From an uncultured Planctomycetia bacterium (GTDB lineage: Bacteria; Planctomycetota; UBA1135; GCA-002686595), in assembly GCA_937952135.1 (NCBI GenBank), contig CALFYL010000407.1, positions 1-64,000 on the forward strand: DNA of 64,000 nucleotides. The letters are read 5' to 3'. Shown in pieces: positions 1 through 7,617 of this stretch. A program made the translations under genes and the position numbers. The first letter of the stretch is position 1. Each line of letters starts with the position of its first letter. The notes beneath the pieces are model-generated. The model searched no databases. It had not been told where the DNA came from and saw only the letters and a program-made list of their open reading frames with translations.

Positions 1-65
1 GCTGGACCGCGCCGTCGCCCGCCGCGGAAGCTGACGACGCATCGCCACGCACAACGAGCTGAGCG

Positions 66-88
66 AGGAGCGGCGCTCTGCCGCTCCT
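66..88 (-). terminator. Hairpin at the 3' end of rimO
   Basis: Perfect 9-bp inverted repeat, AGGAGCGGC at 66-74 and GCCGCTCCT at 80-88, with a 5-nt loop. It overlaps the rimO stop codon. No T-run follows on the minus strand, so termination is inferred from position and symmetry only. Confidence 0.5.
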
Positions 89-1436
89 ACTTCACCGCGC
101 GCGCCACGAGGTTCGATTCCTCGTCGAGGCCGAGGATCTCAGCCTTCACGCGCGCGCCGACCGGCGACTTGCACTTCTCGACGCGCACGATGAGATCGAC
201 CTCGGGCGCGTCCATCGCGGTGCGGCCGATGGCGAGCGGGTGCGCTTTCGTCGCGGCTTCGTCGACGATCACCTCGAGCGTCTCGCCGACGAGCGCGCCC
301 TGGGTGTCGCGCAGCACCTTGTCGCGCGCCGCGAGCACGGCCGTGTGGCGCGCGCGGGCGACCTTCGCCGGAACGGCGCCCTCGAGCCCGAAACCGGGCG
401 TGCCTTCCTCGGGCGAATAGGTGAAGGCGCCGAGGCGGGAGAGCTGGTAGCGCTCGACGAATTCCACGAGCTCCGCGGCGTCCTCGTCGGTCTCGCCGGG
501 AAAGCCCACGAGCAGCGTCGTGCGCAGCGTGATGTTCGGCACTTCCTCGCGCAGGCGGTCGAGGATCGCGCGCACTTGATCGCCCGATCCGGCGCGGCGC
601 ATGGCGCGCAGCACGGGCGTCGCGATGTGCTGCACGGGGATGTCGAGGTACGGCACGACGCGCGGGTGCTCGCGCAAGAGGCGCGCGAGCTTCCACGGGA
701 AGCGATTGGGGTACGCGTACATCACGCGGATGCGGTGATCGCCGGGAAGCTCCGCGAGCGGCTCGATCAAGTCCGGCAGCTCGAGCCCCATGTCGCGGCC
801 CCAGGCCGTCGAATCCTCGGCGACGATCACCAGCTCCTTGACGCCCGCGTCGATGAGCTCGCGCGCTTCGCCGAGCACGTCGTCGGGCCGCTTGCTGCGG
901 TGCTTGCCGCGGATCGCCGGGATCGCGCAGAACGAACACGTGTGGTCGCAGCCGTGGCTGATGCGCAGGTACGCGAAGCTCTTCGGCGTCGACAACATGC
1001 GCGACGCATCGCGCGTCGGCTCGCGCAGCCCGCCGTTCGACAGGTAGCGCGGGACCGATTCGCCTTCGGACAGCGCCTTGATGGCTTTCGCGAGCGCCGC
1101 GCCGTCGGAGATCTCCGCGAAGAGGTCCACGCCGGGGAAGCGCTTCTCGAGTTCGTGCTGGAAGCGCTGCACGAGGCAACCCGCGACGACCACGCGCTCG
1201 ATCTCGCCGCGCTTCTTGCGCTTGACGAGCTCCTTGATGTTGCGCTCCGACTCCTCGCGCGCCGGCCCGATGAACGAGCACGTGTTGAGCACGATCGTGT
1301 CGGCCGCGGCCGGATCGCCGGAGACCGTGAGCCCCTGGTCCGCGAGGCGCCCGAGGATCAGCTCCGAATCGATCAGATTGCGCGCGCAGCCCAGGTGGAC
1401 CAGCGAAACGACGGCGGGGCGGGTGGAGCGGGACAC
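87..1436 (-). CDS. rimO: Ribosomal protein S12 methylthiotransferase RimO
   Basis: Radical-SAM methylthiotransferase that adds a methylthio group to the conserved aspartate of ribosomal protein S12 in the cytoplasm. The 449-residue length fits the family. The N-terminal methylthiotransferase domain opens with the RimO-type LGCARNLIDSE motif (Cys17) and has further cluster cysteines at about 53 and 87. The radical-SAM cluster motif CDHTCSFC lies at 163-170. The last 65 residues look like the TRAM RNA-binding domain. The RimO-type N-terminal motif separates it from the tRNA enzyme MiaB. The start is GTG; a TATGCT hexamer on the minus strand at 1522-1517 could be its -10 element. A hairpin overlaps the stop codon. 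Confidence 0.95.
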   Translation of the reverse strand: MSRSTRPAVVSLVHLGCARNLIDSELILGRLADQGLTVSGDPAAADTIVLNTCSFIGPAREESERNIKELVKRKKRGEIERVVVAGCLVQRFQHELEKRFPGVDLFAEISDGAALAKAIKALSEGESVPRYLSNGGLREPTRDASRMLSTPKSFAYLRISHGCDHTCSFCAIPAIRGKHRSKRPDDVLGEARELIDAGVKELVIVAEDSTAWGRDMGLELPDLIEPLAELPGDHRIRVMYAYPNRFPWKLARLLREHPRVVPYLDIPVQHIATPVLRAMRRAGSGDQVRAILDRLREEVPNITLRTTLLVGFPGETDEDAAELVEFVERYQLSRLGAFTYSPEEGTPGFGLEGAVPAKVARARHTAVLAARDKVLRDTQGALVGETLEVIVDEAATKAHPLAIGRTAMDAPEVDLIVRVEKCKSPVGARVKAEILGLDEESNLVARAVK

Positions 1437-1586
1437 GGAGTTCGAATCGGGTGCGTTGGAGCGCGGGTGCTTCGGAAGCGCGGAATTCGCGTCCCGTGGG
1501 CGCCGGCGAACGGAGCAGCATAGCGCCCGCGTACGACGCCCGCGCGGAACCGCCGTCCCACGCTCGGAGCGGGGCGTCGCGGCCTT

Positions 1587-3035
1587 TCAGGAGCCGTAGC
1601 AGCTCGACGCCTGCGCCGACGCCGCCCACGCCGCGCCGTCCGGCCCGACGAGTTGAACCGCGTCGATCTCCTTCCAACCCGCGCTCCGCTCGGTGTCGAT
1701 CACGATCCGAAGCCGCTGCACGCGGTACGGCGTCGGCTCGAAGTCGAGCGCGAGCACGTCGGGCTTGCTCAGCGGATCGATCCCGCTCCACAAGACGTGC
1801 TCGACGCCCGCTTCGTCGCGCGCGACCACTTCGCGCACGCCGCCCGCCGTGCACACTTCGTGGATGCGAACGCCGCTCGCTCGCAGCGGCGAGTCGTAAA
1901 CGAGTTCGAGCCACTGCACGCCGCACTGCGGACCCCGCGGCGCCCACGCACGCGCGTCGTCGCGCCCCGCATCCGCGTCGGGCGGCCCGCACGCTTGAAG
2001 CGCGTGCCAGCGCGGCGTCTCGCTCGCGCTCGAACGCGAGGCGCCGAGCGCCGCGCGAACGTCGGCGTTCGACTCGAAGCCCAGCCACCAATCGACGAGT
2101 TCGACGACGCTGTCGCCGTGGAACTCGCCCACGCGCGCCGCGGCCGCGAGCCGCACGGGCACGTCGAACCGCGTCGCAGCGCGCACCGTCGCGAGCGCGG
2201 CGCCGAGATCGCTGCCCTTCAAGAGCGAGAGCAGGAACACGCGGTCGCCGTCGTCGCGCGCCATCGCGAAGAGGCGTTCGACACCGGCGTCGAGGCCGCC
2301 CGGCGCCGCCTGCGCGAGCCGCTCCAGCGCCGCGTGCCGCAGGTGCTCGTCCGCCAGCGTCCACACGAGGCGTTCGAGGCGCTCGAGCACGGAGCGTCCG
2401 CCGATGGCGACGAGCGAGTCGAGCGCGACCGGCGGAAGTCCGCTGTCGATGCGTTCGAACAGCGCGCCGAACAACGCGTCGGCCACGCGCGGATTCGCGC
2501 CGAACTTCGGCTTGCGGAGCATCGCGGCGAGGCTCGTGCGCAGCGCGTCGACGTACGCGGGGCTCGCGACGATCGCCGCGACGGGCGCGAGGATCTGGTC
2601 GAGTTGGGCCTGCACGGCCATGCGGTAGAACTCGTCGCCCGCCACGCCGTCCTCGAACGACGCGACGTAACGGCGCAGGCACTCCTCCGCGCTGAGCCCG
2701 TCCACCGCCAACTCGGAAGCCGTCGTCGAGCTCTCCGCGGCGTCGCGCTCCAACTCCGGCTCGCCGGCCCGTCGGCGCGGCTCGCGCTCGAGCTCCTCGA
2801 CGCGCGCCGACAACGAATCGACCCGCATCGACAGGCGCTGCAACTCTTCGAGCAGCGGCTCGTTCGCGGACGTTGCGCCGGATGCGACCGGAGATGCGGC
2901 CGCGGGCGCCGCGCTCGATTCGAGCGGCGGCGAGGCGTGCCTCTCCGTCGACCACGGCGCGAACATGGCCGCGGCGAGCACCGCGAGCGACACCAGAACG
3001 AACACGACGGCGACGCGGAGGAAGTTCATGCTCAT
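1587..3035 (-). CDS. Membrane-anchored protein with C-terminal discoidin-like domain
   Basis: A 482-residue protein of unknown function. I chose the ATG at 3035 because it begins a clean N-terminal hydrophobic segment (about residues 4-24, VAVVFVLVSLAVLAA) that the longer open frame would bury. A linker with a short predicted coiled coil (about 58-82, LQRLSMRVDSLSARVEELE) follows. The middle, to about 350, is helical and HEAT-like in its regular Leu/Ala spacing. The final 110 residues resemble a galactose-binding/discoidin fold, with GWKEIDAVQLVG near the end as in planctomycete F5/8 type C-like modules. A substrate-binding role on the periplasmic side is inference. It is 150 bp upstream of rimO on the same strand. 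Confidence 0.7.
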   Translation of the reverse strand: MSMNFLRVAVVFVLVSLAVLAAAMFAPWSTERHASPPLESSAAPAAASPVASGATSANEPLLEELQRLSMRVDSLSARVEELEREPRRRAGEPELERDAAESSTTASELAVDGLSAEECLRRYVASFEDGVAGDEFYRMAVQAQLDQILAPVAAIVASPAYVDALRTSLAAMLRKPKFGANPRVADALFGALFERIDSGLPPVALDSLVAIGGRSVLERLERLVWTLADEHLRHAALERLAQAAPGGLDAGVERLFAMARDDGDRVFLLSLLKGSDLGAALATVRAATRFDVPVRLAAAARVGEFHGDSVVELVDWWLGFESNADVRAALGASRSSASETPRWHALQACGPPDADAGRDDARAWAPRGPQCGVQWLELVYDSPLRASGVRIHEVCTAGGVREVVARDEAGVEHVLWSGIDPLSKPDVLALDFEPTPYRVQRLRIVIDTERSAGWKEIDAVQLVGPDGAAWAASAQASSCYGS

Positions 3036-3333
3036 CTGCAGCGGCTTTCGGGTCTCGCGGAGATGGGGCGTCGCGAGTCGGGGCGCTCGCGGCGAAGGCG
3101 CGCCGATTGTCGCGCTCCGCCGCCGCGCCGCCAAAAGCCGAGCGCCAAATGCCCTGAATGCGAAAAGTTGAAGGGGCGCGCCGGCCCGCGTTGTCTGGCC
3201 CCCGCAGTCGGCGGCGTTCGAGCGGCGGCGCAGCAGGATCCGAGGCCAAAGTCGGTCCTGGCCGCGCGCGACGAGCCCGCTTGCCGCGCCGACAGGGACC
3301 CCCCATGCACACCCCTCCGCTCCCCGGTAACTC

Positions 3334-3954
3334 GTGTCCCCCGCGTTGCTATCCCGCGCCGCTTCCCCGCGCGGCGCCGTGAACGCGCCGCGTCCGAACG
3401 CGAGCGCCGTGAGCGGACTGTCGAGCCAGCAATTTCGTGAACTGTTCGAGCGCGAGGGCTCGAGCGTGTTTCGTTTCCTCCTGCGGCTCACGCGCAACCG
3501 CACGGACGCCGACGATCTGGTGCAGGAGACGTTCCTCACGCTCTGGCGCAAGCGCGAGCAGTTCGAAGGTCGCGGCGCCGTCGAGGGCTGGCTCAAGCGC
3601 ACCGCCTGGCGCACCTACTTGAACTCGCGCACGCAACGCGAGCGCCGCGCGCGGCTGACGCTCGTCGAGCAGAGCGAGCCCGGCGCCGAGCGCGTCGAAC
3701 CGCCCTCCGACGCGGGCCCCGAACACCGCGACGCGCTCGCGTTCCTCTCGGCGAAGATCCAAGGCGCCATCGATTCGCTCCCCGACCCGGCTCGCGAAGC
3801 CTTTATCCTGTTTCGCTTCGAAGGTCTGACCTGCGCCCAGATCGCGAGCCTCACGGACACGCCGCTCAAGACCGTCGAGACGCGCGTCGCGCGCGCCACG
3901 CACCACGTCGCCGAGCGCCTGCGCCCCTTCCGCGACAACGCCCCCCTGCCATGA
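3334..3954 (+). CDS. ECF-family RNA polymerase sigma factor
   Basis: Sigma-70 family extracytoplasmic-function factor. Region 2 is clear (FRELFEREGSSVFRFLLRLT, then DADDLVQETFLTLWRKREQF), as is region 4 (LPDPAREAFILFRFEGLTCAQIA followed by the helix-turn-helix TPLKTVETRVARA). The open frame begins at GTG 3334, but homology starts near residue 29, so GTG codons at 3379 or 3409 are realistic alternatives. The stop overlaps the start of the next gene (ATGA), implying translational coupling with a putative anti-sigma factor, the usual arrangement for ECF regulators. Confidence 0.9.
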   Translation: MSPALLSRAASPRGAVNAPRPNASAVSGLSSQQFRELFEREGSSVFRFLLRLTRNRTDADDLVQETFLTLWRKREQFEGRGAVEGWLKRTAWRTYLNSRTQRERRARLTLVEQSEPGAERVEPPSDAGPEHRDALAFLSAKIQGAIDSLPDPAREAFILFRFEGLTCAQIASLTDTPLKTVETRVARATHHVAERLRPFRDNAPLP

Positions 3955-5216
3955 ACAACGCCCACGACTCGAGCGGCGGCGGGCCCGGCGCGGGGCCCTC
4001 GCGAGAGCACGCTGCGGCGTCGCTCACGGCTTACGACCTCGTGCGCGAGGCGGTGCTGCGGCAGCTCTCCCACGACGAGCGCGCGCGGCTCGATGAAGCG
4101 TTGAAGCACGACGAGCAACTGCGCGGGTTCGCGGAGCTCTACCCGCGTCTTCACGCTCAGTCCGAAGTCCTCGCGAGCGAGCTCTCGCGCGACGCGAACC
4201 CGGCGCTTCCCGCCGCGCTCGCAGCGGAGCTCGACGCGCGCACCTCGAGGTCGGCGCCGCTCGTTCGGCGCGCCGCCGCGGCCGCGGTGCTCGCACTCGT
4301 CGCCGGCGGCGGCTGGTTTGCGTGGCGCAACTTCGCGGCGCAGCGCGGCGAGCCAAAGGCATCGCAAGTCGAGCTCACGGCGATCGCGCCCGAACTGGTC
4401 GACGAGCTGCCGCAGGCCGAGCTCGAGCAGCAACTGGCGCAAAAACCCGCGGATTTCGCGCGTCTCGAGAGCTACTCACCGGTCGCGGACGGCGCGATCC
4501 AGTGGCTCGACACGCTCGAGGACGGCCTCGCGATCGCGCGCGCGGCGCAGCGCCCGATGCTGCTGTTCGGCATGTACACGACGTGCCCGTGGTGCATCGA
4601 GATGCAGGCGAACGGTTTGCGAGACGAGACCGTGCTCGCGCTCGCGCAGGACTTCGTCCCGGTGCGCATCGTCTACGACGATCTGCCCGAAGAGGTCGTC
4701 GCGAGCTACCACGAGCGCGGCTACCCGCTCTTCGAGCTGTGGTCGCCCGAGGGTGCGATCGTGCACTCGTTCCCGGGCTTTTTCGACGCGCCGACGTTCG
4801 TGCAGCACCTCGACGACGCCTCGACGAGCGACTCGCGCCGCGCCGCGCCGCCCTGGGAGCGCGTGCGCGAGCTAGCGCGCGAGCTCGGCGCCGCTCGCCG
4901 AGCGGAACTCGCGCGCGATTTCGGCGCCGCGCGCGCGGCCTACATGTCGATCTCGCGCGCGCCCGTCGGCGGCGCACTGCCGGAAGCCGCGCGCGCTGGC
5001 CTGCAACGCATCGAGCTGCACGCGGCCCTCGCCGTGCGAAGCGCGCGCGCCGCCAAGAGCGCCGCCGAGGCCGCGCAAGTGCTCGAACAAGCCGAGCGCG
5101 AGTTCGAGACCACGCCCTTCGTCGCCGACCTCCGCCGGCTGCGCGCGGTGCTCGACGCCCGCTCGAAGTTTCCCGAACTCCGCGGGCCCGCCGGCGCGCC
5201 GAACGACGGGCGCTAG
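3951..5216 (+). CDS. Putative anti-sigma factor fused to a thioredoxin-like domain
   Basis: A 421-residue membrane protein. The first 105 residues resemble a cytoplasmic anti-sigma region without a zinc motif (YDLVREAVLRQLSHDERARLDEAL). One transmembrane segment follows (about 107-124, AAAAAVLALVAGGGWFAW). After a linker comes a thioredoxin-like domain (about 182-285) with the redox pair in TTCPWCIEM (Cys212, Cys215) and a cis-proline-like GYPLFEL near 257-263. The last 130 residues are Ala/Arg-rich and helical. It overlaps the sigma gene by 4 nt. The topology would put the sigma-binding part inside and the CPWC domain in the periplasm. Redox control of the sigma factor is inference; a simple thiol reductase fused to a membrane anchor is the alternative. 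Confidence 0.7.
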   Translation: MNNAHDSSGGGPGAGPSREHAAASLTAYDLVREAVLRQLSHDERARLDEALKHDEQLRGFAELYPRLHAQSEVLASELSRDANPALPAALAAELDARTSRSAPLVRRAAAAAVLALVAGGGWFAWRNFAAQRGEPKASQVELTAIAPELVDELPQAELEQQLAQKPADFARLESYSPVADGAIQWLDTLEDGLAIARAAQRPMLLFGMYTTCPWCIEMQANGLRDETVLALAQDFVPVRIVYDDLPEEVVASYHERGYPLFELWSPEGAIVHSFPGFFDAPTFVQHLDDASTSDSRRAAPPWERVRELARELGAARRAELARDFGAARAAYMSISRAPVGGALPEAARAGLQRIELHAALAVRSARAAKSAAEAAQVLEQAEREFETTPFVADLRRLRAVLDARSKFPELRGPAGAPNDGR

Positions 5217-5525
5217 CGCTTTTCTGCGGGTGTTTTGAAGGGTCGCCGCACGGCCCGTTGTCTCCCTCGCTGCCGTCGGCACTTGGGGTGCCGCGGCCAC
5301 TGGGTCGCGCGATCGGTTGTTTGGCCGCACGCTCGCGCGACACGACCGCTCCGGCGCCGTGGGAGGTCCCCCCGCGACGACCGGAGCGGTTTTTTTCGTC
5401 GAGTCGGGCGCGCTGCAGAGTGCGCGGCGGGCCACCGAATCCGGCCCACAGGCGCCGCAAGATCCCGCGAGCACCCCCTCGCTCGACGCATCGAATTCGG
5501 CCGCACCACGGGCTATCGATGCGGC
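5217..5525 (+). other. 309-bp spacer with terminator, no gene seen
   Basis: The gap separates the anti-sigma/thioredoxin gene from the downstream thioredoxin gene. It contains one strong rho-independent terminator near its middle and a TATCGAT sequence at 5514-5520, just 5 nt before the next ATG. No conserved reading frame is visible. Confidence 0.6.
5345..5397 (+). terminator. Rho-independent terminator
   Basis: Perfect 10-bp stem, ACCGCTCCGG at 5345-5354 paired with CCGGAGCGGT at 5381-5390, followed by a run of T residues to about 5397. The long loop contains a second G/C-rich pairing. It most likely ends the sigma / anti-sigma operon 130 bp upstream. Confidence 0.8.
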
Positions 5526-5963
5526 ATGCAAGTGCAGCTCCCCAGCCTCATGCGTTCCTGCGCCTCCTGCGGCCGCTCGAACCGCATCCCCCTCGAACGC
5601 CTGACCGAAGGTCCGCGCTGCGGCGTGTGCAACGCCGAGCTTCCGCCCGTCGACGAGCCGCTCGAAGTCGACGCCGCCGCCTTCGAAGCGATCGTCGACT
5701 CCGCCGGCACCCCGGTCCTCGTCGACTTCTGGGCCGCCTGGTGCGGCCCCTGCCGCTCCGCCGCGCCGCACGTCGCCCAGGTCGCGCGCACCACCGCCGG
5801 CCGCGCGCTGGTGCTGAAAGTCGACACCGACGCCGAACCCGAGCTCGCCGCGCGCTTCGGCGTCCAAGGCATCCCGAACTTCGTGGTCTTGAACCGCAGC
5901 CGCGTCGTGCGCCAACAAGCCGGCCTCGTCGACGCGCGAACGATGGCGTCCTGGCTGCAATAG
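5526..5963 (+). CDS. Thioredoxin with N-terminal zinc ribbon (thioredoxin 2 type)
   Basis: A 145-residue cytoplasmic thiol-disulfide oxidoreductase. The N-terminal zinc ribbon has CASC (Cys12, 15) and CGVC (Cys32, 35), as in TrxC/thioredoxin 2. The thioredoxin fold contains VDFWAAWCGPC with the active cysteines near 73 and 76, and the cis-proline motif GIPNFVV near 115. The start is the ATG at 5526; the upstream open frame lacks any conserved content. There is no good ribosome binding site, but a TATCGAT sequence lies a few bases upstream, consistent with a very short leader. The gene faces mazG across a long inverted repeat that begins at its stop codon. Confidence 0.93.
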   Translation: MQVQLPSLMRSCASCGRSNRIPLERLTEGPRCGVCNAELPPVDEPLEVDAAAFEAIVDSAGTPVLVDFWAAWCGPCRSAAPHVAQVARTTAGRALVLKVDTDAEPELAARFGVQGIPNFVVLNRSRVVRQQAGLVDARTMASWLQ

Positions 5964-6070
5964 CGATGTACGGAGCCAGAGCAAATTCTCCCCGCTAACC
6001 GCGCGCGGCGAGACAGCGCCGTTGCGTCGTACGGTTAGCGGGGAGAATTTGCTCCGGCTCCGTACATCGC
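5963..6070. repeat. 38-nt near-perfect inverted repeat (long palindromic element)
   Basis: Arms at 5963-6000 and 6033-6070 are reverse complements at 37 of 38 positions, separated by 32 nt. The arm core reads AGCAAATTCTCCCCGCTAAC and is noticeably more AT-rich than the surroundings. The element exactly fills the space between the convergent thioredoxin and mazG genes. No T-run or transposase is present. It could be a bidirectional terminator, a dispersed palindromic repeat or a miniature mobile element; position and symmetry are what the sequence shows. Confidence 0.85.
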
Positions 6071-6075
6071 GCTGG

Positions 6076-6945
6076 TCAGCCCTCGCCCTTCGCGCGGCGC
6101 CAGGCGGCCATCATTTGGTCGAGCGTGAACTCGCCGAAGGGCTTGCCGAGGTGTTTTTCCATCGCGCGAAAGCGTGAGTCGAAGCGGCGCAGGGCGGAGC
6201 GCGTCGCGCGCTCGGGGTCGATGCCGAGGTAGTTGCCGAGGAAGGCCGAGGCGATGAGCACGTCGCCGAGCTCGTGCTCGAGGCGCTCGCGTTGAGCCTC
6301 GTCGAGCTTCACCTCGCGCGCTTCCAGCAAGCCCGCTTGTTCGATTTCCTCGGAGAGCTCGCCGACCTCTTCGCGCACCTTCGCGAGCGCGCCGCTCACG
6401 TCGCTCCAGCGAAAGCCCGCGTGGATCGCCTTCGAGCCCATGCGCTGCGCGCGCTGCAGGGCCGGCAACGCGACCGGCACGCCCGCGAGCGCGCTCGTGT
6501 CTTCCTGCTTGCTCGCCCGCTCGGCGCGCTTGATCGCCTCCCAGTTCGAGAGCGCTTCGGCGCTCGAGTTCGCGACCACGTCGCCGAACACGTGCGGATG
6601 GCGCCGCACGAGCTTCTCGCACACCGCGTCGCCGATTTTGGCGAGATCGAAGCGCCCCTCCTGCTCGGCGATGCGCGCGAGCAGCACGATCCCCATCAAG
6701 AGGTCGCCGGCCTCCTCGACCGTGTGCGGATCGTCGCCGTGCTCGATCGCCTCGAGCAGCTCGTGCGCCTCCTCGACGAGGTGCGGCGCGGTCGAGCCCA
6801 AGCTCTGCTCGCGGTCCCACGGGCAGCCGTCCGGCGCGCGGAGGCGGTCGACGATCGCGATCAGCTTGCGCAGCGCGTCGGCGCGCGGCTCGCCGATCGG
6901 CGCGGGGGTCTCGAGAGGGCGGAGGGCCGGCTGGGTGTCGCTCAT
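6076..6945 (-). CDS. mazG: Nucleoside triphosphate pyrophosphohydrolase MazG
   Basis: A 289-residue protein with two tandem MazG domains that hydrolyse (d)NTPs to monophosphate and pyrophosphate. The N-terminal domain starts with LRAPDGCPWDREQS and has the metal-binding EEAHE...EEAGDLL pattern (about 58-84). The second has EEVGELSEE and LEHELGDVLIASA (about 195-240). Length and motifs match the E. coli-type full-length MazG. I chose the ATG at 6945 because homology begins just after it; it overlaps the upstream membrane protein gene by 4 nt, suggesting co-transcription. Confidence 0.95.
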   Translation of the reverse strand: MSDTQPALRPLETPAPIGEPRADALRKLIAIVDRLRAPDGCPWDREQSLGSTAPHLVEEAHELLEAIEHGDDPHTVEEAGDLLMGIVLLARIAEQEGRFDLAKIGDAVCEKLVRRHPHVFGDVVANSSAEALSNWEAIKRAERASKQEDTSALAGVPVALPALQRAQRMGSKAIHAGFRWSDVSGALAKVREEVGELSEEIEQAGLLEAREVKLDEAQRERLEHELGDVLIASAFLGNYLGIDPERATRSALRRFDSRFRAMEKHLGKPFGEFTLDQMMAAWRRAKGEG

Positions 6946-7532
6946 CGCCCCAGCATGACGCGCCACGCCTCCCCGAGGGAGGAGCATTCGACGCCGTCCT
7001 GCAACGGAACGAGGAGCAGCGCGACGAAGGCCGCGACGCGGAGCGGGTCGAGTCGCGGGAGTGCGAGCGGCGAGCCGTCGCGGGTCCGCGGCGAGCCGAA
7101 CACGCGGTTTCCTGCGAGAAATAGGACGCCCGCGCCGATTCCGAGGCCCGCGAGCAGCGCGAGCGCCTGGCGCAAGTCGGGCCGCATCGAGAAGCCGAAG
7201 CACAAGCTCGTCGCCGCCGCCGCGAGCGAACTGAGCCGCACCGCCGCCGCGCGCCGCCCCTCGGGCCGCGCGAGCGCGACGTCGAAGCGCCGGCCGAGCG
7301 CGAGGATCCAAGTGACGAGCACGCCGCCGACCATCCCGACCGACGCGTGCAGCGCCATCCAGTCCGCCAGACCCACGGACGCGCGACCGAAGGCGACTTC
7401 GAGCGCGCACCAGGCGCCGAGCGCCGTTCCCGCACCCGTCGCGGCGCCCGCGAGCACCGCCGACGGCCACAACTCGCCCGGACCTACGTCCGACGTGTTC
7501 GCCGCCAAGAGCATTCGTGCGTGATCGTGCAT
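6942..7532 (-). CDS. Small integral membrane protein of unknown function
   Basis: A 196-residue hydrophobic protein with about four predicted membrane helices: AVLAGAATGAGTALGAWCALEV, ASVGMVGGVLVTWILALG, ALALLAGLGIGAGVLFLAG and LRVAAFVALLLVPL. I do not recognise a family. The open frame extends to a GTG at 7568. I favour the ATG at 7532 because it is preceded by GAGG and, 16 nt upstream, by a TAGCAT hexamer (7554-7549) that resembles the -10 elements seen before other genes here. It overlaps mazG by 4 nt and is probably its operon partner. Confidence 0.6.
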   Translation of the reverse strand: MHDHARMLLAANTSDVGPGELWPSAVLAGAATGAGTALGAWCALEVAFGRASVGLADWMALHASVGMVGGVLVTWILALGRRFDVALARPEGRRAAAVRLSSLAAAATSLCFGFSMRPDLRQALALLAGLGIGAGVLFLAGNRVFGSPRTRDGSPLALPRLDPLRVAAFVALLLVPLQDGVECSSLGEAWRVMLGR

Positions 7533-7617
7533 CCCCTCGCCGCTCGCGATGCTAGCGAGCGAGAACACGAGCTCCCAGTGTCCAGCGCTTCACATTGCGG
7601 CGCGCGCGAACTCGAAC

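Noticed and set aside
1..34. Possible tail of a plus-strand gene ending TGA at 32-34
   Set aside because: Only ten codons are visible and nothing identifies the frame as coding; the hairpin at 66-88 would suit a convergent arrangement but is not evidence of a gene.
139..3312. 1057-residue Arg-rich open frame on the minus strand
   Set aside because: It lies across rimO and the discoidin-like gene in another frame; its composition (very high Arg/Ala) is that of an antisense or shifted frame of GC-rich DNA.
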